A stretch of DNA of 64,000 nucleotides, taken from the NCBI GenBank assembly GCA_036245805.1, contig BTRK01000006.1, positions 43,883,020 to 43,947,019 of the forward strand. Direction: 5' to 3'. Below, piece after piece: positions 23,647-37,067 of this stretch; position 1 is the first letter of the stretch, and each line of letters opens with the position of its first letter. The notes under the pieces are model-generated. The model was not told where the DNA came from. It saw only the letters and a list, made by a program, of their open reading frames with translations, and searched no databases. A program made the translations under genes and the position numbers. This DNA is from Pristionchus mayeri (taxonomy: Eukaryota; Nematoda; Chromadorea; Rhabditida; Neodiplogasteridae).

Positions 23647-25590
23647 ACGTTCACATGACTAGGTTTCCAAGCCACCGGCCAGAGCGACAGACGAGTACCG
23701 GGCTGTGTTTAACCCCGACAGAAAGACGCTGACCGGAATGTTGCGCAAGCCGGATGCGCCCGAAACGAGGGAGATCGAGCCCATATGCGCTGCGGTAATT
23801 ATATTATTTTCGAATCGGGGTCCCATCTGCAAATCGGGGTCCCTGAAAAAGATCGGGGTCCCATAGGTCGTAATGAGACCCCCGATATTTTTTTTGGGAT
23901 TCCGATTCGTAAACAGAGTCATTATTTCCATCATTCCACGTTCTCTCGCTCGACCTTGCCGAACTTTGCTGTATACCTTGTTAGGGGATCTTTTTTTTAA
24001 TTCCACAACCTTTTCAGCAGGTGGAAAACCTTCTGCCATGGGCAGCTACTAGAATGTACGTCGACACGGACATCCCGGACAATAAGACGCGTGCTGCACT
24101 CAAGCAGAATGTGAGTGCAATTTATCAAGTTAACGATCCGCAAAAGATGCGATAGATCATCTGAGCAATACATGGCTGCAACAATATTGATGTATGATAT
24201 GTTCTTGAAAATGGTTGTGATATAGGTCGCCGAGATTGCCAACTGGATCTTCTTCGGCTTCCGTTCGCAACTCGATCAGCTCAACTGGATGGATAAAGAC
24301 AGCAAGAAGGTGGGATGTTGCTCTAAATTTTTCTGCTGATCATGGGATCTCAATTGCATAATAAAGAGGAAAACAGTTCTGGTAACTAAAATTATACAAA
24401 TGTTTAAGGGAGCTTTCGACAAGCTCGACAACATCCGGCTCAACGTTGCATTCCCCGACTGGGTCACTGATGACAAGGCTCTCACCGACTTCTACACTGT
24501 GAGTTTTTTTCTCAATTTTTTGCAATATTTACTCCTGTCTCAGGGCATCGGAATCACTGAAGACGACAACTTCATGAACCAATGGATCAAGCTTACTGAC
24601 TACAAACTTTATAAAGAGGTAATTCGTTCAATGCAACGAGATACTGCATTTGTGTCGTTGAGGTCGAACCTATCGTCACTGACCCGGCTCGCGACCGTGG
24701 AGACTTTTCCTCCTTTATCGGAGTGACGAATGCATGGTACCATTTGTGTTTCTTATTTGATAAATTGATATGAATTCAGGTATCAGTCACAGATGAATTC
24801 GATCACCATCCCCGAGGGCATTCTCCAGGAGCCATTCTATGATCTCAACTACCCTATTGCAACCATTTTCGGAGGTACGTTGAGTTTCTTGACTGTTAAA
24901 ATTATCAATAATGTGTAGTAGAAGGCTTCGTTTTAAATGCATTTAGGTCTCGGTGCGATCTCCGGCCACGAGCTCACGCACGGATTCGACGATCAGGGAG
25001 TGCAATGGGATGGCATCGGCGCAATGAAAGCGTCAGTTATGCCATGCTTCCTATGCTCTATGAATGGATGGAATAAATATTTGTATTTGTATACGAATTT
25101 GTATTTGTTAGTTAGCCGGCATTAGATAAGAGGCCATATGGGTAGGGACCACAAGGGGTATAGCCAACATGAAGCTATGTTACCCTAACTATGCTCGATC
25201 TGCCCGTTGGTGCACACATAAGATCATAGTTTTGGCCGTTTGTCGATATCTTATCTCAGAATCGTACTGGAGCTCATAAAGTAGGTAAAAAGGTGTCAAC
25301 GGTGAGCGGCAGAAAAGCGAGACGAGTTCGAGAGGGGCGGAGCCAATCCCGATCCCTCCCCAATCAAATCGCCAAAAATTTGGGCATAGCTTCGCCCTTT
25401 CCCGGTTGCGCCTCACCCTTGCAAGGGGAAGCGAGAGAGGGATGCATTCGAGGTCTCTCGTAGACGCGGCGCTCTCTAGTCACGCCGGGTGAGAGACGGT
25501 GGTGAGAGTAGAGGGAAAGGGAGGAGAGGAAGCGGTGAGAGTCGCGAGCCATGCGCGTTTCGAAATCGTAGAGACACATTCTTCATTATC

Positions 25591-25839
25591 AACCAAATCA
25601 CTCGATCAAAAATGGGTTTGAAAGCTCTGTTCACCCTCTTTCGAATGAGCCTCCGGGACCCTTGAAAATCCTACTCTGAGTAGGTCAGCATACGACTTTT
25701 ATAGTTTTCTAAGCTACGTCGCTCAATAAAACTTGCATGCTGACCTACTTAGAGAAGGATTTTCTTGGGTCCCGGAGGCTCATTCGAAAGAGGATGAAAA
25801 GAGCTTCGGAATTCACTTTTGTGGTAGTGATTTGGTTGC
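25591..25839. repeat. Foldback element in NEP-B intron 21
   Basis: An inverted repeat of about 250 bp: ctctttcgaatgagcctccg near the left pairs with cggaggctcattcgaaagag on the right, with outer ends caaatcactc / gagtgatttg imperfectly matched. It lies in the 1.04-kb intron just before the GENIAD exon. The rest of that intron (25050-25560) is GA/CT-rich with nothing recognised. Confidence 0.7.
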
Positions 25840-26765
25840 GAATGAAGCCTGTGTCACCCGGATCTCGCTTTCGAGGGGATAAGTGTCAGGGCCGAGTGGG
25901 CGGAGCTTGCCGTGTCTACATATGGGACAGCCTTTCTCAAACCACCTTCACCGCACTGTCCCATCTAGGGTTATCGACTCGTTACTAAACTCGCCTTAGG
26001 TGGAAATATGTGTGCTTCATTGCCTTTACATAGAGAGCAGGGCATATTCCACAAAAAATCGATATAATTCAGATGGATGTCGGAGAAGTCGCAGACGTCC
26101 TTCAACGCGATGGCGCAATGCGTTATTGACGAGTACTCCAGCTTCTGCCCTTACCCGGGAGTTTGCCTGAACGGAGAAAATACCCAAGGAGAAAATATCG
26201 CTGACAACGGAGGTCTGATTACGTTATAATTATACGAAATGTGTACAATTTATCCAGGTATCCAAGCGGCTTACAAAGCGCTCAAGGCCTACGAAACTCT
26301 GAATGGAGCTGACCCCAGACTTCCTGGCTCCGGCTCCACTTTCACATCGGATCAGCTTTTCTTCCTGACTTTCGCCCAGGTATTTTGGCACAAAAATAAA
26401 TTGAATACAGGACCATAGCCTAGCAGTTTTGTCCCGTGGCCATGGTATCGAAGGCGGAATATACATTTATCGTGTTTCCTTACGCATAATTCAGACCTGG
26501 TGCGACCACGACTATGACGAGTTGCTGTACAAGCTTGATATCGCTGTTGATGTCCACTCTCCCGCATAGTACAGAGTGCTCGGAACCATCCAGAACATCC
26601 CTGCCTTCAGGGTTAGTCCATTTCATTGGGCTTTATCTTACTGAATATTTCGTAAGTATAGAAGGAAATTATGATTATGTATTTCAGAACGCCTTCAACT
26701 GCCCTGTCAATACGCCGTACACACCCGAGAAGCACTGTGATGTGTGGACCTCGAAGCCTTTCTAA

Positions 26766-28397
26766 TGCCATCAAAAATCATTAATTAATTCTGTAAATTT
26801 TATTAGAATGATAATATTTTGTGATGTACAAAATTACATTTCCGTTGTAATTATTGTTGTAATTTCCCAGTTGTGTAAATATGGTTATTTGAAAAAATAA
26901 AGTTGTTATTTGAGGAAACTTTATCTGCAGTGAACTGCATTTCAGTAGTATCATTTTTAAAAAAAGTTTCCAAAAAGGGCAACCTGCTGCCTTAGAAACA
27001 TAATATCATTACAAAACAAACATATATGTTTGAAAAAAACATATAACATATATTTTATATTTTGCGAAAAGTGTGAATAATTGATATTTCAACAATTTAT
27101 CACTTTCTCATACGAATTAAGTCGATTACTGGCGTTTAAAATATACTTTGCATGATTTTATAAATTTTTGTATTCCAATGACTAAAATTTTACCAATTTT
27201 TCAATTGATTGGACGTGTTATGTAATATCCGTTTTTAAGTTGGCCTATATTAGGAGAGTTGAAAATTATATAAGTTTGTTCCTCAGTCTACGCGAACTTT
27301 GTAAATACCCACTTAATCAAACTTGTTCGCTCTCGTCAGCCATTTTCAAGCAATAATAATCATGACTTACTCATATGTTGTCAGCCTCAATAGTACTTTT
27401 TCTGACTAATGTCTAGACATACTGGAAGATCTGCAGAGTAAATGCAGGATTCCGATTTACAATGGAAAGTTAGCTGGCCATAAACTTGGGAATTTTCGAT
27501 GTGAAGAAAATCGGATTTTTGAAAAAGCGCCAAATTCGGTTTTTTCAGCTTCATTTATTTCCACTGGGATAAAATAGTCATAAAATGCTCAAAACTGATC
27601 TGAAGTCACAGTGGATCGACTGAAAACTATAGAAAACATTCACATTATACATGCATTTTCATATTTCGAGTTTCATAAACCTGCTTTACCACCCATCGAT
27701 TTTCCTGCAATTATGTGCCTAAGGGTAACTTTTCACTTAGAATCGAATGATCATAGTTAAAAGTGCACAGCTTATGAAACTTTTTCAGGCCGGAGAATTT
27801 GAAAATTTAAATGACCATAACTTTTTTCACAGATAAGCTAGTCTTTCACTTTCAACAGTAAAAATGCTTATCTCGTCGAGATCTTTCAGAATTATTATGC
27901 ATTGATGGGTTTGGATACGCCGTTCATAAGTTACAAAAACTGACCTCCTTGCAACAGCGCGACACTGAAAACGAGGGGTCAGAGATACAGCTTTCTAAGG
28001 TCGATTTTCGAACTCTACGTGGAAAGTTACCCCTAGGGAGATCTTAAAATCAGCACTTTATTTTTCGTTGTACGGCCTATAGGTGATATTGCTCGCTTCT
28101 CTCAGATAGTCACTCATATAATATTAATATTTAATTACCGGATTTAACGGTATGAAAGCGGGATAGAATGCCAGTAATTGTGTTGTTTCTCCATCTATTG
28201 TAGAAGTTAAGTCATTCATTTCTGTCCAGTTCTTATGTGGGTAAAGTATGCGTTGAAAGCCAAACCTCATGTAATCCATTTTTCACTGAAATGTCTCCCA
28301 TGAACCTTGACTCCATGCTTAGCCGCTAGCAAATTTCTCGCTAGTCTTTCGTATTATGCTTCAATGCTCATCTGTTGCAGCGAGAAAAATCTGGAGC
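26766..28397. other. Intergenic, NEP-B to NEP-C
   Basis: AT-rich spacer of 1.6 kb. It begins with the NEP-B 3' UTR, which resembles the NEP-A 3' UTR (both have ataaagttgttatttgag followed by a gaactgcatttt-like block). The middle holds no recognised gene. Positions 27812-28118 carry a dispersed repeat listed separately. Confidence 0.6.
27812..28118 (+). repeat. Dispersed repeat R1, copy 1
   Basis: About 300 bp that recurs in the same orientation at 61592-61895. Shared blocks include aacagtaaaaatgcttatct, gatttt/cgaactctacgtg and tagggagatcttaaaatcag. Both copies lie between genes and downstream of other units. No inverted ends or coding frame were seen, so the class is unknown. Confidence 0.75.
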
Positions 28398-28418
28398 TGA
28401 TAAGAAACTTGATATAAA
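28398..28418 (+). promoter_or_regulatory. GATA site and TATA box of NEP-C
   Basis: tgataa at 28398-28403 and tataaa at 28413-28418, with the ATG at 28469. The spacing (9 bp) is identical to NEP-B. The promoter elements are intact although the gene body is damaged. Confidence 0.6.
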
Positions 28419-30152
28419 ACTGAAAGATTAGGGCCTCCAATGCGCTTCTTTTGCCGTCACTTTCGAATATGAGCAAGAAAGGAGTGGATATAGCTTTCAA
28501 GGTACGGCAGCCATTCTTGCACCCGTGCAACCGATTTCTTCATTATATCATCCATGAATGTGATGTTGAGTTAACTTTCGGTTGCTTACAGTATATTCTT
28601 GCCAGGTAACAGCTCTCGTGCTCCTGTTAGGCATTCTTGGAGTCTCTATCGGAATTCTCGTTGTGTCTCTCAATGTCCGTGATGATGTAGAAGCTACTCC
28701 TGCTGGTTAGTTTGCAATCCTACTTCATACAAGAGCAAGCTGATCGGGCGTTGCAACCCGTAGTGAATACTTAGGGAGAGAAGGCGAAGTGGAGGCGGAT
28801 ATATTGCGAAGTTGCCTCATTGTGAGCCCCCGCTATGGCTGCCCGTAATAAGCAATCGTTGACCCGACTCGTTTTCACGGATGGATCAGATCTAACATGT
28901 CAAAACAAATCGACTAATGCATCATTTCTCCCATATACGGACTGCATGTCCAAGAGGTTTAAGAAAAAAGTACAGTAGTCCCCCATTATATGCACACAAC
29001 ACGCTTAGCCTCGCGCATTGTAGGTCGCTAATATCCGTTCTGGGCTGAAAGTGGCAGAAGCATTTTTCACATTGCAAGATACTGTTATGCGGTTTCACAC
29101 AATTCGATCATACTTTCGTACCTGCGAACATTTCTGTGTGACCAAAAAATATCGTGTAGACCAAAAAATATCCTGTAGATCGCAGCGGACGTGCAAATTC
29201 CACTGATAATAGGGCGCTCTTCTAAAATTATGATATCACTTCCTGGGAAAGTCCTCTTTCGATCTTCACCGATTCCAAATGTATCTTATCAGTGCTTATC
29301 ACCGACACGTCATTGCAGAATGTTAGCTGAAGGCAGATAAGAAGATAATAGTGGGGATTTAGCACCAGATTAGGCTCAAGTATTTGCTATTCACGCTTAC
29401 TAAGGCGATCAGCACACGCTTGTGGAATTTGATCGCACCTATGGATTCGTTGAAGGGGGGGGGGGGAGAGAGAAATTACCATGTACAATTGGCATATTTT
29501 ACGAAACTTGTTTCAGCCCCAACCTACCCTTCCACGGAAACCCCAGCGTCCACCAAAGCAGCACCTTCGGATCCTTCAACTACGTCTACCAAGTCCCTGC
29601 CCCCGGTTCCCTCAAGTTCAACTACCAAGAACCTGCCTCAAGTTTCCTCAACAACAACCGCTGCTCCTCCCCCGCCGCCACCCTGCACCACACTGCCGAC
29701 GGTTCCTCCAAAGACAGAGGAACCCAAGACCGACGAGCCTACCGTGGATCCCGTGCAGCCCGTCGAGCCTGACGCCAAAAATATTCCCGAAGGTCCAATC
29801 ATTGATAATGAGGACCGTAGATATTCTTCTTTCGCTGGACCTCTACGAGTGAGTTGGGTTTGGAAGCTATTGGAGTTCAGGTCGTGCTATCGTTTTCGAG
29901 CAGCACTAGCAGCAGTGAGTCGCCGCTACTTAGCTTTTTATTCCGGAAAAATCGAGTGATTTCAGGAAATGGATGGACCTCACCGTCGACCCGTGCAACG
30001 ACTACTACCACTACGTGTGCGGGAAAGGTCAAAAGAACAAGGAGGAATCGCCATTCGCCATCTCACAGAGGAGAGATGATGAAGTTGAGAGCAAGATGTG
30101 GAATGCGCCTGCGGAATACTGGGAGAATGCGGTGAGCCATAATTAATGAATA

Positions 30153-32064
30153 TTTAAGAGACGTTCCACGAGAAAACGTAGCTTTTGGGAGGGGTCGACG
30201 GATGACTTTTTTGCAACCCCCTCAATATTTTGCTGGTGAAGTTCCCATACCGAATGCTGATATTTGGCCCAATATGAGTGGCTCTGGTGCACTTTCCGAA
30301 AAATGCCAGACCAAGCCCAAAAAATATCGGAAATTTTAAATTTTCAAAAAGTATGATATTATAGGTTTTTCTGGAGTACTTTTTGATGGAAATAACGAAA
30401 AAGATAGTTTGGAAACCGAAAGAGGTCGATAAGTGGTCGAAAACCTAGATTTTCGTAGTTTTTTGGCCGTCCTGAACATTTTATAATGTCATAGCCATTT
30501 TTTATTGCATTTTCGGAATCTACATGTAAAACTACCCTTTAAGTCAAATTTTCGCGAAATTTTATCTGTGCGCCCGGAACTTATGGTTCCTAGTAGAAGG
30601 CACGCTCATTGATCACTCTGGGAAAAGTGAAGTCTCTTTTTGTGAATTGAGCTTCATTAGTACTATTTTGCATGCACAATCTTATTTTATACGGTTCTGA
30701 TTAATTTGAGACCTGGACGAAGCAGTTACAGGCCATATTTCTCAAAATTGCTTTTTTTTGTAAACTCGATTTTCTAGCTCTACGTGTACCGCAAGATTGA
30801 GGCTATAATTATGCTTCGCATCGATCAAGCAGGGGTCAAATCGATGTTTAGTGAGTTATTACATTATTTCAAACTAATTTCAAATGAATTGCGGTTCATA
30901 TTATGAAGTATTCTATCGAAAATGCGATGAAATTCGTAAAAATCCGACTTTTTTAGTATTTTTTCGATTTTCAAAGTTGCGTAGAAATCGAATTCCAGCA
31001 TCAACCTTACACTAATTAACGTGTAACAGCTTGGAATCATCCCTAGTTCATTCTCAAGCAATTTGGAGAGCATCCGAGAAAATTATATTTTTTTTCATTT
31101 TTTCATGCCTAGTCAGGCAGGTCAATTTTTCCGAAAAAATAAAATTTTCTCAGATGCTCTCTAAATTGCTTGAGAATGAACTAGGGACAATCTCATGTGA
31201 TTATAACCGAATTAATTTAAGGTTGATGCTGGAATTCGATTTCTACGCAACTTTGAAAATCGAAAAAATCCTAAAAAAGTCGGATTTTGACGAATTGCAT
31301 TGCATTTTCGATAGAATACTTCATAATATGAACCATAATTCATTTGGAATTAGTTTGAAATAATGTAATAACTCGCTATACATCGATTTGACCCCTGCTT
31401 GATCGATGCGAAGCATAATTATAGCCTCAATCTTGGGGTACACGTAGATCTAGAAAATCGAGTTTACAAAAAAATCAATTTTGAGAAATATGGCCTGTAA
31501 CTGCTTCATCCAGGTCTCAAATTAATCACAACCATATAAAAATAAGATTACACATGCAAAATAGTACTAATGAAGCTCAATTCACAAAATGAGACTTCAC
31601 TTTTCCCAGAGTGATCAATGAGCGTGCCTTCTACTAGGAACCATAAGTTCCGGGCGCACTGATAAAATTTCGCGAAAATTTGACTTAAAGGGTAGTTTTA
31701 CATGTAGATTCCGAAAATGCAATAAAAAATGGCTATGACATTATAAAATTTTCAGGACGGCCAAAAAATTACGAAAATCTAGGTTTTCGACCACTTATCG
31801 ACCTCTTTCGGTTTCCAAACTATCTTTTTCGTTATTTTCATCAAAAAGTACTCCAGAAAAACCTATAATATCATACTTTTTGAAAATTTGAAATTTCCGA
31901 TATTTTTTGGGCATGGTCTGGCATTTTTCGGAAAGTGCACCAGAGTCACTCATATTGGGCCAAATATCAGCACTCGGTATGGGAACTTCACCAGCAAAAT
32001 ATTGAGGGGGTTGCAAAAAAGTCATCCGTGGTGGAAGTACGTTTTCTCGTGGAACGTCTCTTAA
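30153..32064. repeat. 1.9-kb foldback in NEP-C intron 4
   Basis: Two arms of about 940 bp, highly similar, around a loop of roughly 45 bp near 31115. Left end ttaagagacgttccacg, right end cgtggaacgtctcttaa. The open frames on both strands (e.g. 30864-31073 and 31031-31363) are the two arms read in opposite directions, not a gene. No transposase was recognised. Confidence 0.9.
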
Positions 32065-32068
32065 GCAT

Positions 32069-32474
32069 AACTAGTAGGGTTGACAATTCAAGGATTTTTT
32101 CGCGATTATTTGAAGCATTAAATTGGTTGTAACGTAACAAATGGCTGAAAAACATAGGCTAGAGTTGATTCCATTCGATTTCAAATCTTATAAGGATCAT
32201 TTTTATTTTTTTAAACGTGTAAAACGGTTTGGTCATTCCGTCAGCCTTGCGCAAGGACGAAACACATCTGGCCTTGTCTATTCAAAAAGCCCATCCTTGC
32301 GCAAGGCTGAAGGAATGACCAAACCGTTTTTCACGTTTAAAAAAGAAAATTGATCCTTATAAGATTTGGAATCTATTGGTATCAACTCTTGCCTATGTTT
32401 CCCATCTAATTATTAAGTTACAATCAATTTAATGAGAAAAATAATCCTTGGATTGTCAACCCTAATAACTAGTC
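32069..32474. repeat. Foldback in NEP-C intron 4, beside the 1.9-kb one
   Basis: An inverted repeat of about 400 bp: left gtagggttgacaattcaagg, right ccttggattgtcaaccct. The inner arms contain ccttgcgcaagg-type palindromes around 32249 and 32295. It begins within five bases of the end of the large foldback, so one element may have inserted next to the other. Confidence 0.8.
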
Positions 32475-33490
32475 GAAGGCACTAACCTGTGTTGCCGTGT
32501 TGTCCTGCGAGCGCAGTATCAAAGACGGGATGCACCTTTAGTCAAAAACATTCATTTTTAAATGTTCAGCCCAAGCCAGTGAAGCAAGTCAAGTGGTTCC
32601 GCGACAAGTGCATGAATGATAACACCTACACTGTTGTGAGTATGAGCAATCTAACAAACAATTTAAAGATGATTCGTTGTTTTGCTTTTGTTCTGTACGA
32701 AAACCTTCGTTTTTTTTTTCTTTTAGACCTGGATAAAACCGACGATGATAATGCAATTGCAGGCCGACCAAGAGGCGAAGATCAAGGAGATGCTCGAGCA
32801 GTTCCTCGATAGCACTGACGTCGATGTGCCTTTCTTCACACTATCTCCTGATTTTACCATGAATACAACCGACTTTTCCCAACTGCTCGGTAGAGTTGCG
32901 CAGTAGCAGCGTGAGCACATCACTATTTTCAGGATACACGAAAGGCCAATTTGGCGCTGTTTCATTCCTACCTACCCGTATCACAACTGATTTCAAGGTA
33001 AGAATTTTGATGATAGGGAGATTGAGAAATATCGTAGTGGCCAAGGTTTATGCACACAAAATATAATTAGTAAATACAGTAGTAAAGTGCACATCTTCGA
33101 TTCTAGAATCCCGACGTATCCGCAATCTACGTCGATCAACCTCTGCCACTTTTCAAGGCGGAAGCCTACGGAAACCTGTACCCTGTTATGAAGAATCGGT
33201 AAGATTTGTAAATTCAACATCTGGCGATGCATTGCCGAATGTCAACTACCATAATAGCATTCATTTCAGTCTCATCAAGGAAGTTATGGATGACATTCAG
33301 TATGTGGCTAACATTCTCGGAAATAAGCTGAACCTAATTTCCCTGAAGGTACTAGCGATATATCTTCCGAAACAAGCTTCGTTATTTGTTCAGAAAATGG
33401 CCGGCGATGTGGTCGAATTCGACAAGGATATTTCTCTCAAGATGCAACAGGATCCTATCGTTCGCCGACAAGTGAGCATCTTGAATTTAA

Positions 33491-33712
33491 TACAGTACCG
33501 ATCAATCGCCTCCCTAACGGGCGAGGCGCGGCGAGTCGCCTCACGTCGCCTCAACTTTGATGCGGCCTAAAGCACCTTCAAAGTGTATATTTTTTTGGGG
33601 CAATTTTCGGCTGTGGGCTTCTCTCATTAGTGTAAATCAATCTGCGAAATCGGATTTCAAAAATATTGATTTTGAGCTATGCCCTGGGAAGTCAAAGTCG
33701 GTACTGTAATTG
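33491..33712. mobile_element. Tc/mariner-like MITE relic in NEP-C intron 10
   Basis: Begins tacagtaccgatc and ends gtcggtactgta, with TA at both outer edges. Its interior (a caaagtgtatatttttt block, ctgcgaaatcggatttcaaa) resembles parts of the larger foldback at 44972-45498. A TA target and CAGT-type ends suit Tc1/mariner. Only a non-coding remnant. Confidence 0.55.
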
Positions 33713-35168
33713 AGCAATGCTAAAATTCGTGAATTAATTTCTAGGTCGAGCGCAACTATAAACCGCACACGCTCGATGATCTTAATACGAAGGCCGACCA
33801 GTTCGAATGGGTCACTTACATTCAGTCGGTGAGTAAAACGAGAGAGAGAATCACAAATACTTTAGATCTAACTAGGGGAATGCCTACAGTTTTTCGACGC
33901 TTTAATCCCCTATCATTTCTGTATTTCGCTTACTGTTGCACAGATGAGTATTGATATTAAAATGCATCTATTCAGGTGCTCACCCTTCTCGGCGACAAGG
34001 CGAATGTTGATAACACATGGAAGGTTATCATCATGGAGGAGGACATCACGTTCAACCTGCTCAACAACCACATCAAAGAGGTAGTTCTCAGCTTCCATTA
34101 TTCATCCTTCAAAGATTATATCGAACTTGAGAGACCCGCTGAGAGAGACCCAATTGGGGAAGAGAGGAATTAAGTAGTATCTCAATACTGATATATCAGG
34201 GAAATCGCGCCACCGTTGCCAACTACGTTTTCTTGAGAGCCTTCTCGCAGATTCTCAGTTCCGTACCAGAGCCTCGTGCGGTAAGGAACATTTGTTTGTC
34301 TTCGCTCCAGGAAAAGCGAATAACCACGTATTTGTTGTGATTCTGAACAGTTTTGACTCTTATCAGTATAGAAAGACCATCTGATAAGATTATCGATATA
34401 TTCAGGCCGTCAAAAAGCCCAGCGAGATGGATCAGTATCGCGCAGTACTCAGCAACGACAAGAGAACCCTCATTGACATGCTGAGAAAGCCACCCGTGCT
34501 AGACAAGAAAGGAGATCTGCTCGAAGCCATTTGCCCTAAAGTGGGCTCCTTCGATTTTTTTGGCCCATACATTGGAAGATGAAATTCGCTTGACTTTTCG
34601 AAAATGTGTCCTCCCCTTATCATGTTGTCGTTTAATGTTGACTAGTGTCATTTAAACCACAGCTGAATGAATGAATGAACATGCTTCAGCTTGCGGAGGG
34701 CTTCCTTCACAACGCCGCTGACCGAATGTACGCCGACGCCGATATCACTGATCCCGAGGAGCGCAAAGCTCTCAAGTCAAACGTATACCGCGCACGTAAT
34801 TCAAGAATTGCATTCATCTTCACAGGTAGCCGAAATCGCGAATTGGATTTTCTTCGGATTCCGTTCCCAACTCGACCAACTCAATTGGATGGACAAGGAA
34901 AGCAAGAAGGTACTTGAGAAATGATCTCTGAGGCTGAGATTATCACAAATTACAGGGTGCTTTCGACAAGCTCGACAACATCCAGCTGAATGTAGCTTAT
35001 CCCGACTGGGTCACCGATGATTCCGCTCTTACCGAGTTCTACAAGGGAAGCAGTTATTTTTTATCAAGTCATAGAAGCAATTGAATTTCCAGGACCTTGA
35101 CTACACAGAGCAGGACAACTTCATGGAGATTGTGATCAAGATGAACAACTACGTCCAAATGCAGGAGG

Positions 35169-37067
35169 TTTAACACATGTATCACGAGTCAGTGAAGCAA
35201 AACTAGCCCCTTCGTGAACGATTTTTTTCAAAGATTTTTAAAATTAGCCATATATTGATGGTAGAAGGTACTAAGGACAAGAAAACGAGGGAACCATGTT
35301 ATTTGTCCCAGATCCGGCTTTTAGACATTTTCCGGTTTTACTACCGGCTATACTGTATATCAGTCCGCAGAAGAGCTACAGATATGCCATAGGTCTTAAA
35401 AAATCGGGAAAAATATGACAAATAACTTTACTGTTGACAACTTTCGGATTGGACCAAAACTCATAATTCTGGGATCGAAAAACCACATTTTGAATTTAAA
35501 AATAAATATTTTCCCTATCACGCAGTAGAAACGCAGAGGTTTTTATTGCGGAATATGAAAGACCAATCTGTCAAGTGTCTTAGAAAAAAATATTAAGGAA
35601 AAATTTTATACCGTATTTTTTGATAATCGCGGTTAAAGGTGAGGTCCCGAGGAGACGAATTGGATATAATCGAAATCTTCTACATTGTACGTTGAACTTC
35701 GGCCAGCATTATGCTGTTTTATTTTGTACAACACAGTATACATCGAAAAATGTTCAAAGGAGATCGGATTTAGTGGTTCGCAAAAAATTGATTTTCAACA
35801 CTCGGATTGTGGCATGTTTAGGGGCATGTAAAGTATCATTATCAAAGTGAACGTCCATTGGTCATATGCTGATGTTCAAGTACAGTAGGCAATCTATCAA
35901 CATTCACAGAACTCGGCCCTTGCAATTACTCAAAACATCTAGATATTCGCAATCGAATTTACGAAAATGAAAGATTCGAAAAACAAAACAAATCGGTTCT
36001 ACCCAGATTTTGCGAAAATCGATCAGATTTGAACATCAAAATTCATTTTCATACCATATAAGTCATCAAGCACACTGATTGGTACAACGCGCACCATTTG
36101 ATATTTTTTTGTTTGTTTCGAAGAGGTGGAAATAATTTTTTTCCAGAAACAAGCAGTATAATTGTATTCACTGGGAATTCATACTTTTATGATCATACAC
36201 TGAATTTAGATGTTCAAATCTGATCGATTTTCGCAAAATCTGGGTAGAACCGATTTATTTTGTTTTTCGACTCTTTCATTTTCGTAAATTCGATTGCGAA
36301 TATCTAGATGTTTTGAGTAATTGCAAGGGCCGAGTTCTGTGAATGTTGATAGACTGCCTACTGTACTTGAACATCAGCATATGACCAATGGAAGTTCACT
36401 TTGATAATGATACTTTACATGCCCCTAAACATGCCACAATCCGAGTGTTGAAAATCGATTTTTTGCGAACCACTAAATCCGATCTCCTTTGAACATTTTT
36501 CGATGTATACGGTGTTGTACAAAATAAAACAGCATAATGCTGGCCGAAGTTCAACGTACAATGTAGAAGATTTCGATTATTTCCAATTCGTCACCTCGGG
36601 ACCTCACCTTTAACCGCGATTATCAAAAAATACGGTATAAAATTTTTCCTTCATATTTTTTTCTAAGACACTTGAGAGATTGGACTTTCATATTCCGCAA
36701 TAAAAACCTCTGCGTTTCTACTGCGTGATGGGGAAAATATTTATTTTTAAATTCAAAATGTGGTTTTTCGATCTCAGAATTATGAGTTTTGGTCCAATCA
36801 GAAAGTTGTCAACAGTAAAGTTATTTGTCATATTTTTCCCGATTTTTTAAGACCTCCAGCATATCTGTAGCTCTTCTGCGGACTGATATACAGTATAGCC
36901 GGTAGTAAAACCGGAAAATGCCTAAAAGCCGGCTCTGGGACAAATAACCTGGTTCCTTCGATTTCTTGTCCTTGGTACCTTATACCATCAATATATGACT
37001 AATTTTGAAAATCTTTGAAAAAAATCGTTCATGGCTTCCTCCATCGACTCGTGATACCTGTGTTAAC
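35169..37067. repeat. 1.9-kb foldback in NEP-C intron 18
   Basis: Arms of about 880 bp around a centre near 36130. Left end ttaacacatgtatcacgagtc, right end gactcgtgatacctgtgttaa. Arm identity is high along its length (e.g. the gtatatcagtccgcagaaga block and its complement). It is unrelated in sequence to the foldback in intron 4 as far as I can see. Confidence 0.9.

Larger units (their letters stand above)
18811..26765 (+). pseudogene. NEP-B: M13 neprilysin-like copy with premature stop and lost acceptor
   Basis: Paralogue of NEP-A with the same 25-exon plan: 18811-18843, 18934-19033 (homology), 19824-20103, 20262-20427, 20721-20786, 20844-20970, 21037-21101, 21153-21253, 21323-21404, 21539-21616, 21713-21796, 22278-22388, 22456-22536, 23663-23794, 24018-24110, 24226-24309, 24409-24498, 24544-24618, 24663-24736, 24780-24874, 24947-25031, 26073-26212, 26258-26379, 26495-26611, 26688-26765. 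The HELTH and GENIAD motifs remain. Two lesions are seen. First, the acceptor before exon 2 reads GG instead of AG at 18932-18933; an in-frame ATG at 18892 inside intron 1 might serve as an alternative start. Second, an in-frame TAG at 26567-26569 replaces the Tyr codon before the conserved Arg, removing RVLG and the CDVW end. Exon 3 encodes a long Pro/Thr stalk. The 3' UTR has AATAAA near 26896. All other junctions hold frame, so the damage is recent, or partly a sequence error. Confidence 0.85.

Noticed and set aside
30864..31363. Near-identical open frames on opposite strands (MLSKLLENELG...)
   Set aside because: They are the two arms of one foldback read in opposite directions.
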